This document shows positions 9,324 to 17,133 of a stretch of 64,000 bases of DNA, one piece after another. Positions within the stretch are counted from its first letter, which is position 1, and every line of letters starts with the position of its first letter. The notes beneath the pieces were generated by a model, which ran no database searches, had not been told where the DNA came from, and was given only the letters and a program-made list of their open reading frames with translations. Both the position numbers and the translations under genes were made by a program. Origin of the DNA: Flagellatimonas centrodinii (lineage in GTDB: Bacteria; Pseudomonadota; Gammaproteobacteria; Nevskiales; Nevskiaceae); the NCBI RefSeq assembly GCF_016918765.2, contig NZ_CP092104.1, forward strand, positions 1,302,001-1,366,000, read 5' to 3'.

Positions 9324-9655
9324 AGTTGTTGCTGGACGAGAACCTGTCGCGAAGACGGGTTCCATTTCTCCAGGACGATTATCCCGATACCTCCCAGGTG
9401 GCATTGCTGGGCCTTGAGCAGGCGAGCGACCGAGAGATCTGGCAGTTCGCCAGAACACATGGCTACGTGCTCGTCACCCAAGACAGCGACTTCCGCGATC
9501 TCGCAGAGTTATTCGGGTCGCCACCACAGGTACTTCTGCTGAAAATTGGCAACTCCAGCAAAGTTCAAGTGCTCAGCCTGCTGCAAGAACGCAAGGCGCA
9601 GATTGAGGCCGAACTCGCTGACGGCACGATACGCTGCCTTCAGTTGACCGACTGA
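9320..9655 (+). CDS. DUF5615 PIN-like toxin
   Basis: 111 residues starting at GTG 9320, which overlaps the upstream antitoxin stop. The N terminus KLLLDENLSRR supplies the first acidic residues of the PIN-like fold. TQDSDFRDLAELFGSPPQVL carries the conserved second acidic cluster of DUF5615, and LLLKIGN follows. PIN-like proteins of this type are predicted metal-dependent RNases, with the DUF433 partner as antitoxin. No ATG alternative fits the domain start. The module is complete and shows no damage. Confidence 0.85.
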   Translation: MKLLLDENLSRRRVPFLQDDYPDTSQVALLGLEQASDREIWQFARTHGYVLVTQDSDFRDLAELFGSPPQVLLLKIGNSSKVQVLSLLQERKAQIEAELADGTIRCLQLTD

Positions 9656-9698
9656 GGGCGGATCGGTCGTCACCTTTGCCGCCGACACCCAAGCCCTC

Positions 9699-9725
9699 GT
9701 CATGCCCGACTTGATCGGGCATCCA
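9699..9725. repeat. Palindromic repeat, copy 1
   Basis: GTCATGCCCGACTTGATCGG followed by GCATCCA: the arms TGCCCGA and TCGGGCA are complementary. A reverse-complement copy lies at 17006-17034. It is non-coding, in the 265-base gap between the DUF5615 gene and the TonB receptor gene. Confidence 0.8.
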
Positions 9726-9760
9726 GCGCCCCGCACCATGCCCAATCAACGCTAAGAACT

Positions 9761-9788
9761 CGGCACTCAACACTCGCCACTCAGCACT
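9761..9788. repeat. Four degenerate heptamer direct repeats
   Basis: Consecutive units CGGCACT, CAACACT, CGCCACT and CAGCACT, followed by a partial CAGC. They share the frame C-N-N-C-A-C-T or close to it and lie just upstream of the candidate promoter of the receptor gene. Confidence 0.6.
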
Positions 9789-9802
9789 CAGCTTCAAAAG
9801 GG

Positions 9803-9832
9803 GGGGTCCACTTTCTCCCAACCCCCCTCTCA
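9803..9832 (+). promoter_or_regulatory. Candidate ECF promoter upstream of TonB receptor (copy 2 of shared element)
   Basis: GGGGTCCA (9803-9810), 17 bases, TCTCA (9828-9832), matching the element at 6625-6654 in sequence and spacing. It lies 88 bases before the receptor ATG. TGAGAG at 9873-9878 again forms an inverted pair with CTCTCA, as at the first copy. Confidence 0.5.
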
Positions 9833-9920
9833 ACCAACAGCGGGCGAATCGCACCCACACGCGATCGCCGGATGAGAGCCAACAAGGGGCCGGCGCAAAG
9901 CCAGGCCAGGGAGAAGACTG

Positions 9921-12900
9921 ATGCCGTATACAAGGTGGTTGTTCGCACTGCTGCTGGCCGTGGCCGCACTGGCGCCCATCGCCAACGCCCACGCCCAAGC
10001 CAACCGCAGCTTCACCCTGGAGCTACCCGCCCAGCCATTGGGTGACAGCCTCACCCAGTTGGCCACCCAAACCGGCGTTCAGATCGTCTTCTTCAGCGAA
10101 GTCACCCAAGGCCTGCAGGCGCCACCACTGGACGGCAGCTACACCCCGGGTGACGCCGTACAACAACTGCTCGCCGGCACCGACCTCATCGCCGTGCCCA
10201 TGGACGACAACGGCAGCATCGCCGTGCAACGCAAACCGCCTGCGATGGCCGATGAGTTCGACTTCAACATCCCCGCCCAAAGCATGGCCGGCGCCGTCGA
10301 AGCCTTCGAACGCACCACCGGCCTGCCCATCACCTACAGCACCGGCCTACTCGATGGCCTTACCGCCAAAGCCGTGCAGGGCAGCATGAGTGTGGCCGCC
10401 GCATTGGCCACCTTGTTCGACGGCACCGGGGTGGAATACGCCCCCAACGCCAATGGCGGCGTCACCCTCAACCTCGTCAGCGCCAACGTGGACTTTGGCA
10501 CGGGGGGCAGCGGCACCGCGAGCGTCGAAATCGCGAGGCGCGGTGGTGTCGAGGAGATCATCGTCACCGGGCAGAAGAAAGCCGAGCGCCTGCAGGACGT
10601 GCCCATTGCCATCAGTGCATTCGACATGGAGAGTCTGGATGCGCAGAAGATAGAAGGTGGTTTTGACCTGTTGAAGGCGGTGCCCAACGTTACCTTCAGC
10701 AAGACCAACTTCACGGGCTACAACTTCCAGATTCGTGGCATCGGAACGCAAGCGGTATCGGCCACGACGGATCCTGGCGTGGCAGTGTCGTTCAACAACA
10801 CCACCCTCATCGTGAATCGTCTATTCGAGCAGGAGTACCTCGACATTGAGCGTGTCGAAGTACTACGCGGACCCCAAGGAACGCTCTACGGGCGCAATGC
10901 CACGGCGGGGGTCATCAATGTCATCTCGGCCAAGCCGAAATTGGATGTTTTCGAGGGCGAGGTAAAGATCGAAACGGGCAATTTTGATGCGCGACGGCTG
11001 CGTGCGCACTATAACTTTCCCTTGAATGCCAGCGGAACAGTCGCCGGGCGTGTTGCCTACTCGAGTACGGTCCGCGACGGATACGGCATCAACGAATTTG
11101 ATGGATCAGATGTCGATGACCGTGATCTGTGGACTGGACGTTTGTCACTATTGTGGCAGCCAACCGATCGACTCAAAACGACCGTGCTGTGGGAGCGATT
11201 CAGTGAATCGGATCGCCGCGTTCGATCTGTAAAGCAGCTCTGCCATCGAGATCCAGGGCGCGACGAGCTACAGGGCTTCGACATCGCAGCGCTTGACAAC
11301 GCACATGGTGGAACAGGGCTTCCAATGAGCAGGATCTATCGGGACCAGCTCACACAGGGATGCCTTCCCGGATCACTCTACGATGAAGGGGCCTTCGGCA
11401 CCCCGAACGGACTGGCACTACCGTTTGTTGCCGCCGGTCGCCTGAGTGGGATCGCGGGCACCTACGGGTATAACCCGTACAGCCGCCCCGAGTTTTCCGC
11501 TGACGCGCCGTGTGACCTCTACCGTACGACTGCGGTTTTCAGCATCGGTTTTGTCAACCTTTGCAACGATGACCCTTATGGAGCCCTAACCCAGTCACGT
11601 GATCTGCGGACGATCACATCTGAAATCAAACCACTCTACAAAGCGGATGCAGATCTTATCGAGCTCGCGATTGATTTCGAGCTTTCCGATGAACTCCTGA
11701 TCTCATCGCAAACCGTATACGTCGACGATAGCGTTCGCTCGACACAGGACTTGAACCGTTTTAAGACAGCCCCCGGGTTCTTTAACGATAGCGCGGCTGC
11801 GTGCGGCGGATTCATCAGCTGCGAGCCCGGAGGCTATATGAACGGGCTCCTCGCTGAGATGTCGCCCGGAGGGGTTCTGTGCGATCCCCAATTGGGTTGT
11901 TCGAACCGCTTCCGCTCGATGGACCTATCACGTTCTGTCAGTACCCAGTTCAACCAGGAAGTACGTCTGGTCTCCAGCTTTGATGGCGATCTTAACTATA
12001 GCTTTGGTGCCAATTTCACTCGATTCGAAACACTGAACGACTACTTCGTGTTCTCGAATACCCTGACCGCGCTGGCGAACCTCCCGCCCTTTAGAGGCAC
12101 TCAACCAGAAGCGATCATTGTTTGCCGTCCGCCGGGGCTCGATTGGTTTGGTGGGGATGTCCTGACCTGCATCCACACGGATGACCAATCGCTGGATGAT
12201 CTCGTCGATGGTGCAGAGCCGACTGGTCATAACTACTTCCTCAGCCGAAACCCTTACGAGTTGCAGTCCATGGCCGCTTTCGGCGAGCTGTATTGGGAAG
12301 CCGCAGCCAATTTGAAGGTCACGGGTGGACTTCGTATCACGTTTGACCAAAAGACCTTCACGCCAGTGCCATCACAAGCACTACTGATGGATTATCGCGA
12401 AGGCGTCAGCTTCAATGAGCATCCTTCACTGTGTTACGGATACAGCCCGACCAACTTCTGTGGCCGCATGGGAACTGGCCTGCGGGGGGCTGGATATCCA
12501 GCGGATCCGGATATCGTTCAGACTTGGGTCGAGCCAACGGGTCGCTTGGGGGTCGATTGGAAGCCAGCGCTGGGGGCGTCCTGGATTGATGAGAGCCTGG
12601 TCTACGCGTTCTATACGCGCGGATACAAGGCGGGTGGCGCAAACCCCTCTGGCATCGCCGATCCGGCGGGCGCGTTCATCGAGGAATCACAGGGCGCGGA
12701 ATCTCCCCGTCTATTCAAAGCAGAGTATGTCAACGCATTCGAGATTGGCACCAAGAACCGGCTCTTCGACGGCGCTCTGACAGTCAATGCAAATGCCTTC
12801 TACTACGACTATCGAGACTACCAAGTCAGCAAGATTGTCAATCGATCAGCTGCCAATGAGAACTTCGACGCCACGATCTGGGGTACTGAACTTGAGGTTC

Positions 12901-13745
12901 TGTTTGCGCCCACGACAACCACCGTACTGAATGCCACCGTCGGTTATCTCAAAACGCGAATTGGCCAAGGTGAAAAGAGCATCGACCTGATGGATCGAAC
13001 TCAAGGTGGGGGAGAGATGTTTGTCACCGGGCAGATCAACCCGGCCTTCGATCCTCAGCTGCCACCACGCGCAGTCGAAGATTACGTAGCGGGGCTGGAT
13101 GCGCCTGCGGACCAGGAGTTCTTGGCGTACGACGACTGGGTGGTCGTGAAGCCATCGGTGGTGCAGACCTCGAACTGTGTCCTTCCTGCCGATCTACTGG
13201 TAGCCCTGATGGGCGACCAGGGCAGCAAGGGGCTCGGAACCGCGGCCCATTTCTCGCTCTTCTGCCCTGGTGGATCATTCAGCGGCTACTCTTATGTTGA
13301 AGAACCCATACCGGGCACCGACAATCTTTACTTCAATCCCATCACAGATGCTCCGAACGCAACGGCCGGATTCTTCGCTGATCTCAGTGGCCGCGAGCTC
13401 CCGAACGCGCCGAATCTCACCGTTTCGTTAGGAGCTCAGAAGACGTTCCTGCTCCCCCGGGGATGGGAAGCAACCGCGCGAGCCGATTGGTACTGGCAGG
13501 GGGAATCGTTTGCGCGCGTTTACAACACCCGCTACGACCGCTTGAGGGCTTGGGACAACACCAACATCTCGGCCTGGGTGGCGAACGCGTCGAGCGGGCT
13601 GAAAATCGAGGCCTACGTCAAGAACCTCTTCGACGAAACGCCGATAACCGGTGCGTTTCTCGGTTCAGACGATACCGGGCTTACGACAAACGTCTTCACA
13701 TTAGATCCTCGTCTGATCGGCGTGTCGATCAGCAAGCAGTTCTGA
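9921..13745 (+). CDS. TonB-dependent outer-membrane receptor with two tandem STN signalling domains
   Basis: 1274 residues. A signal peptide (about 1-26, ending AHAQ) is followed by STN domain 1 (about 31-103, FTLELPAQPLGDSL) and STN domain 2 (about 113-187, FDFNIPAQSMAGAV). A TonB-box-like EEIIVTG lies at 211-217, then the plug (about 225-340, with IRGIG and VEVLRGPQGTLYGRNATAG), then a long beta-barrel ending in ISKQF with terminal Phe. Two STN domains are unusual; one is normal for receptors that signal to FecR. Predicted loops hold many paired cysteines. AGGGAGAAG precedes the ATG. From about base 10650 on, codon use becomes less GC-rich than in the STN part. The transported ligand is unknown. 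Confidence 0.93.
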   Translation: MPYTRWLFALLLAVAALAPIANAHAQANRSFTLELPAQPLGDSLTQLATQTGVQIVFFSEVTQGLQAPPLDGSYTPGDAVQQLLAGTDLIAVPMDDNGSIAVQRKPPAMADEFDFNIPAQSMAGAVEAFERTTGLPITYSTGLLDGLTAKAVQGSMSVAAALATLFDGTGVEYAPNANGGVTLNLVSANVDFGTGGSGTASVEIARRGGVEEIIVTGQKKAERLQDVPIAISAFDMESLDAQKIEGGFDLLKAVPNVTFSKTNFTGYNFQIRGIGTQAVSATTDPGVAVSFNNTTLIVNRLFEQEYLDIERVEVLRGPQGTLYGRNATAGVINVISAKPKLDVFEGEVKIETGNFDARRLRAHYNFPLNASGTVAGRVAYSSTVRDGYGINEFDGSDVDDRDLWTGRLSLLWQPTDRLKTTVLWERFSESDRRVRSVKQLCHRDPGRDELQGFDIAALDNAHGGTGLPMSRIYRDQLTQGCLPGSLYDEGAFGTPNGLALPFVAAGRLSGIAGTYGYNPYSRPEFSADAPCDLYRTTAVFSIGFVNLCNDDPYGALTQSRDLRTITSEIKPLYKADADLIELAIDFELSDELLISSQTVYVDDSVRSTQDLNRFKTAPGFFNDSAAACGGFISCEPGGYMNGLLAEMSPGGVLCDPQLGCSNRFRSMDLSRSVSTQFNQEVRLVSSFDGDLNYSFGANFTRFETLNDYFVFSNTLTALANLPPFRGTQPEAIIVCRPPGLDWFGGDVLTCIHTDDQSLDDLVDGAEPTGHNYFLSRNPYELQSMAAFGELYWEAAANLKVTGGLRITFDQKTFTPVPSQALLMDYREGVSFNEHPSLCYGYSPTNFCGRMGTGLRGAGYPADPDIVQTWVEPTGRLGVDWKPALGASWIDESLVYAFYTRGYKAGGANPSGIADPAGAFIEESQGAESPRLFKAEYVNAFEIGTKNRLFDGALTVNANAFYYDYRDYQVSKIVNRSAANENFDATIWGTELEVLFAPTTTTVLNATVGYLKTRIGQGEKSIDLMDRTQGGGEMFVTGQINPAFDPQLPPRAVEDYVAGLDAPADQEFLAYDDWVVVKPSVVQTSNCVLPADLLVALMGDQGSKGLGTAAHFSLFCPGGSFSGYSYVEEPIPGTDNLYFNPITDAPNATAGFFADLSGRELPNAPNLTVSLGAQKTFLLPRGWEATARADWYWQGESFARVYNTRYDRLRAWDNTNISAWVANASSGLKIEAYVKNLFDETPITGAFLGSDDTGLTTNVFTLDPRLIGVSISKQF

Positions 13746-13754
13746 GAGCGGGCT

Positions 13755-16142
13755 ATGAACAAAACATCAAAGCGATTGATTGTCTCGATCTACGGCGCCC
13801 TGTTGACCTTAGGGCACGTTCTGACACCGGCGTACGCGCTCGATGAGTGCGGCCAAGGACCTCAGGTTACCTGTTCGGGAAATTACTCGGCATCAGGCGT
13901 GACATATAACTTTGACACGGACTTTGTCTTTCGCACACCGTCGGTGCCACCGTTAATTACGGGTGTTGGGGGGCTGACGTTGGTTGGCTCGAATGGAGCC
14001 AATCTCGACTTCGAATCACTCGGTGCCATCATCGCGCCCGGCGGCGTACATATCGAGATGGACGCAGGCGATATCAATATGCGATTTCGAGGGCTGATGC
14101 CAAGCGGACAGCTGACGATTCGCACGGCAGGAACTGCAACGATCGATCTGGCGCCTCTGAATCCCTCTGGGATGATCAATGGCGTTCGGATCGGCGACAC
14201 CATCGCGGTTGCGGGCGGCCAGTCAAGCCTCAATATCGGCGCGGGACGTCTGGTCGGCTTTGTCAGCCTAGAGTCACAACCTGGGGGATCGTGGACAGTT
14301 GTAAATGGTGGCTACATTGGAAGTGGGCTCGTGACCCCGATACAGGATGCCGTCGCATTTGCAAGCGCCGGGCAAGGGTCGTTGCGGATCGATAACTCGC
14401 TACGGCGAGGTCGGATCGTTGGCACACTCGACCTGAGCGCGAATGATGGCGACGTGTTGTTGATCAATGACTACAGTGCTGTGAAAGAATCGGGAGGCGG
14501 CTGGACGTCGTGGGGAACCAGCCACTTCGGAGGTGGGCGGGTCGAGATCATGAATGGACCAAGGGGCGTCATCAGCACGATCGGTTCCAGCACTTTTGAC
14601 TTCAGCCAAGGCCTTGACAGTGAAATTGTGAATGAAGGGGTCATTCGGATCGGTTCTCCGGCCCAGGCAGCCCCGGTTGAAAGTGATCTGAGGCTCCAGG
14701 GCCTCAGGAGCTTCCGAAACTCTGGCCGAATCCTGATGGGTGTAGGTGGTGAAGCGATTCTGCAATCGAATCGACGGCTCGATGCTCGGTTGATATTCGA
14801 AGGAACGGATTACATCGGAGAGCCCGGAGCCCAGATCGAGATGGACACAGGTCTTTCGGATGCGACGCAGGCGGACTGTGGTTCGGTGGTGGCCTCGGAC
14901 TGTGTCCTCTTCGACGGCGGAAGTACAAGCGGCGTAACCACGCTGCTGGTTCGTGATCGATATCCGAGCATCGAGAATGCGTCCTTCAATGAGGGCATCG
15001 TACTTATAGAAGGGGCCTCGGGTGCTGACCACTTCGAACTTGATCCGGCATCACAGTATTTCGTGCAACACAGTTCAGCCGGTGCCTCGCTTCAGAAGGG
15101 GCTCATCGCCTACAGATTGGCGTATGACCCTCTCGAGCAACACCACAAGTTGGTCGGAACGCTTGCCGATGAGGCCTTCCAATCATCCATCTATGTGACC
15201 ACGCTGCAAAACATATGGCGAGTGACCACAGAGAGCTGGTTTGATCGTGAGCATACCCCTCGTGCAGGGCTGGATAATGGGCTCACGGCGGGAGGTATTT
15301 GGGGTGGCCTAACGGTAAGCAGGGGTTCGCGCGAGCTACAAGGTAGGGTTAACGTCAGCAGTGGCGATGTCGGCTTCAACGCGGATTACGACGAGCAGGT
15401 TACCCATTTGGCAATTGGCGTTGACGTTCTGCGTGGCGAGACAGAAGCTTCGGTCTGGAATATTGGTCTTACTGGCGGGTACGTTCATTCTGAGACGAGC
15501 TTTGATGCGACGCAGCAGAAGAGCTCACTGGCGGGTTTCGCTGGCGGAGTTTATGGGGAGATTCAGACCGGCGATCTTTCGGTTAACGCGATGGTCAATC
15601 TCAACGTTCTCACTCAGAGCATCGAGGCTGCCAATCTTGGTCTGGGCGAGCACTATCAGCTGCGGACGACCGCCGAAGCGTTGGGCGTACGCGTTGACTC
15701 GGGTTGGAAGATAACGCTGAGTCCGACGATCTGGGTACAGCCGATCGTGAGCCTCTCATTCGTAAGCTCAACACTCGATGATATTGAGTTGGATCGGGGC
15801 GGACACTCGCTAGCGTTTGGTCATGACGCAAGCACACGCGCCGGTGCGGGTCTACGTTCTGTGATGGATACAGATTTGGCAGGCTCCAAGGCGCGGTTTA
15901 CGCTCACCGGGCGGTGGTGGAACGAGTTTTCTGCCGAGAACACGTCGAGCGTACGCATCGCGGCAGCTGATGATCAGGTGGCGCTCGAAGATGACTTTGG
16001 TGGGCGATTCCTTGAAGTTGGCTCAACTCTTGAAGTCACCGATGATTCTGGCGCGCTGAGCGGAGAGCTGATGCTTCAGGGCACGTTCGGTGACGATTAC
16101 TACACGATGACGGGTGGACTTGGAGTGACCTATCGCTGGTAA
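13755..16142 (+). CDS. Autotransporter-type outer-membrane protein
   Basis: 795 residues. The signal peptide (about 1-28, ending PAYA) leads into a roughly 480-residue passenger rich in Gly, Ser and Asn with short beta-strand repeats (GGLTLVGSNGANLDF, NEGVIRIG, NSGRILMGVGGEAIL), as in beta-helical passengers. A last part of about 270 residues (from AGGIWGGLTVSRG) resembles a 12-strand autotransporter barrel and ends YRW with a terminal aromatic residue. No protease triad or known enzymatic motif is seen. The start lies nine bases behind the TonB receptor stop, so the pair is probably one transcript. Base composition matches the receptor barrel, not the flanks. Confidence 0.8.
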   Translation: MNKTSKRLIVSIYGALLTLGHVLTPAYALDECGQGPQVTCSGNYSASGVTYNFDTDFVFRTPSVPPLITGVGGLTLVGSNGANLDFESLGAIIAPGGVHIEMDAGDINMRFRGLMPSGQLTIRTAGTATIDLAPLNPSGMINGVRIGDTIAVAGGQSSLNIGAGRLVGFVSLESQPGGSWTVVNGGYIGSGLVTPIQDAVAFASAGQGSLRIDNSLRRGRIVGTLDLSANDGDVLLINDYSAVKESGGGWTSWGTSHFGGGRVEIMNGPRGVISTIGSSTFDFSQGLDSEIVNEGVIRIGSPAQAAPVESDLRLQGLRSFRNSGRILMGVGGEAILQSNRRLDARLIFEGTDYIGEPGAQIEMDTGLSDATQADCGSVVASDCVLFDGGSTSGVTTLLVRDRYPSIENASFNEGIVLIEGASGADHFELDPASQYFVQHSSAGASLQKGLIAYRLAYDPLEQHHKLVGTLADEAFQSSIYVTTLQNIWRVTTESWFDREHTPRAGLDNGLTAGGIWGGLTVSRGSRELQGRVNVSSGDVGFNADYDEQVTHLAIGVDVLRGETEASVWNIGLTGGYVHSETSFDATQQKSSLAGFAGGVYGEIQTGDLSVNAMVNLNVLTQSIEAANLGLGEHYQLRTTAEALGVRVDSGWKITLSPTIWVQPIVSLSFVSSTLDDIELDRGGHSLAFGHDASTRAGAGLRSVMDTDLAGSKARFTLTGRWWNEFSAENTSSVRIAAADDQVALEDDFGGRFLEVGSTLEVTDDSGALSGELMLQGTFGDDYYTMTGGLGVTYRW

Positions 16143-16466
16143 CGAAGCATCGCCGAGGCTCCTCCCGGCGGATGCCGTACGGCAGCACGGCTCTCCCTTC
16201 TGCCGTTTTCTTTGAACAATCAGGGACAGACCACGATAACGAGCAGTTGGGGTGGCTTCAGTTTTAACCGCGGCCGCACTTGAGGCGCACCCGTTCCGTC
16301 GTGTGAGCCCTTCAAGACACCTCGCATACCCTTGTGACTGCAGTCGTTCGGTCAGCCACACCTTGATACCGATTGCCGGGTGACGCCCATGCGGGAAAGT
16401 CGACGCTGCTGCCGTCGTCAATAGAGCGATCAAACGGTTTGGCTTTTATGTGCGTGGGGACCGGCG
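16143..16466. other. Gene-free stretch behind the signalling locus
   Basis: 324 bases between the autotransporter and the brnA stop. Apart from the terminator at 16179-16213, no gene, RNA or repeat is recognised. Open frames on both strands have no family features. Confidence 0.5.
16179..16213 (+). terminator. Probable intrinsic terminator after autotransporter gene
   Basis: ACGGCAG (16179-16185), a 14-base loop, CTGCCGT (16200-16206), then TTTCTTT. It lies 37 bases behind the autotransporter stop and fits the end of the receptor-autotransporter transcript. Confidence 0.6.
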
Positions 16467-16742
16467 TCACAGCGCGAAGCGCTCTCGCAGCATCTGGTTG
16501 ACGCGGGTTTGCCAGCCGGGGCCGGTGGCGCGCAGGACAGCCAGCACATCGGGGTCCAGGCGCAGTTTTACAGCTTGCTTCACCGCCGGCTTGGGCGGCC
16601 GACCCCTGCGGACGGTGGGCGCTGCGGCTTTCCATTGCGCATCGGTCAGTGGCTTTGCATCGGGATCGCGGTGCGCTGCGGCGGTGATGGCCTTGTCGTC
16701 CGCCACGGTGGGAATGACAGTTCCAGACTTAAGTTTTGGCAT
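16467..16742 (-). CDS. brnA: BrnA family antitoxin
   Basis: 91 residues. The C-terminal ribbon-helix-helix half (KQAVKLRLDPDVLAVLRATG, PGWQTRVNQMLRERF) is the BrnA signature. The N-terminal part (PLTDAQWKAAAPTVRRGRPP) is the usual toxin-contact and linker region. BrnA binds its operator and neutralises BrnT. The expected brnT gene directly upstream is reduced to a 21-codon reading frame (16729-16794) that overlaps the brnA start by 14 bases. The antitoxin is therefore intact but orphaned in this module. Confidence 0.88.
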   Translation of the reverse strand: MPKLKSGTVIPTVADDKAITAAAHRDPDAKPLTDAQWKAAAPTVRRGRPPKPAVKQAVKLRLDPDVLAVLRATGPGWQTRVNQMLRERFAL

Positions 16743-16794
16743 AGCGTTTGACGCGGTTCGCCTTGTCCTTGGCAGAGTCGAACTCGACTTCCAT
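16729..16794 (-). pseudogene. brnT: brnT toxin remnant with large internal deletion
   Basis: A 21-codon frame reading MEVEFDSAKDKANR then VKRYAKT and stop. The first part equals the N terminus of BrnT (normal start xxEFDxAKxxxNRxKHG). The last part equals the usual BrnT C terminus (REVKRYA-like), normally some 70 residues further on. Position, strand and overlap with brnA are those of brnT. The middle of the toxin, with its catalytic residues, is missing. KAN-type codons occur at both ends of many BrnT proteins, which suggests deletion between short repeats (inference). The frame is too short to be a working toxin. Confidence 0.72.
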
Positions 16795-17133
16795 GCAAAT
16801 TAACGTACACCCAATAAATACGTTGGTCAATGCTGATAATCGGCCTAAGATCTACGAGCACCCCTGATGTGATGGGTCTCTAGGGCTTGTCCGATCTGCA
16901 CCAGTACCCCTGGACCTGGGCCGACCTCCTCCTGCAGGTGGTGCCGCAGTTGGGGTTGTGGGGAGGGTTCGGGGCAGACCACGATGGCGACAGCGGTGCT
17001 GGGCCTGGATGCCCGATCAAGTCGGGCATGACGGCAACCCGTGTCATTGGGGCTCGCCGCACTGCAGACCGTCGATTTCGAGCCCCGGCGTTCGACGTGT
17101 TACCAAACCCCCGTACCCGATCCGGAGCCCCCC
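16795..17133. other. Gene-free stretch with one short repeat
   Basis: About 340 bases between the brnT remnant and the GST gene. It holds the palindromic repeat at 17006-17034. GGAG at 17123-17126 is the ribosome site of the GST gene. Nothing else is recognised. Confidence 0.5.
17006..17034. repeat. Palindromic repeat, copy 2
   Basis: TGGATGCCCGATCAAGTCGG followed by GCATGACGG, the reverse complement of the repeat at 9699-9725. Arms TGCCCGA and TCGGGCA can form a hairpin. Confidence 0.8.

Noticed and set aside
16890-16980. Possible peptide or promoter in the gap before the GST gene
   Set aside because: No ribosome site at the frame start, no -35/-10 pair with proper spacing.
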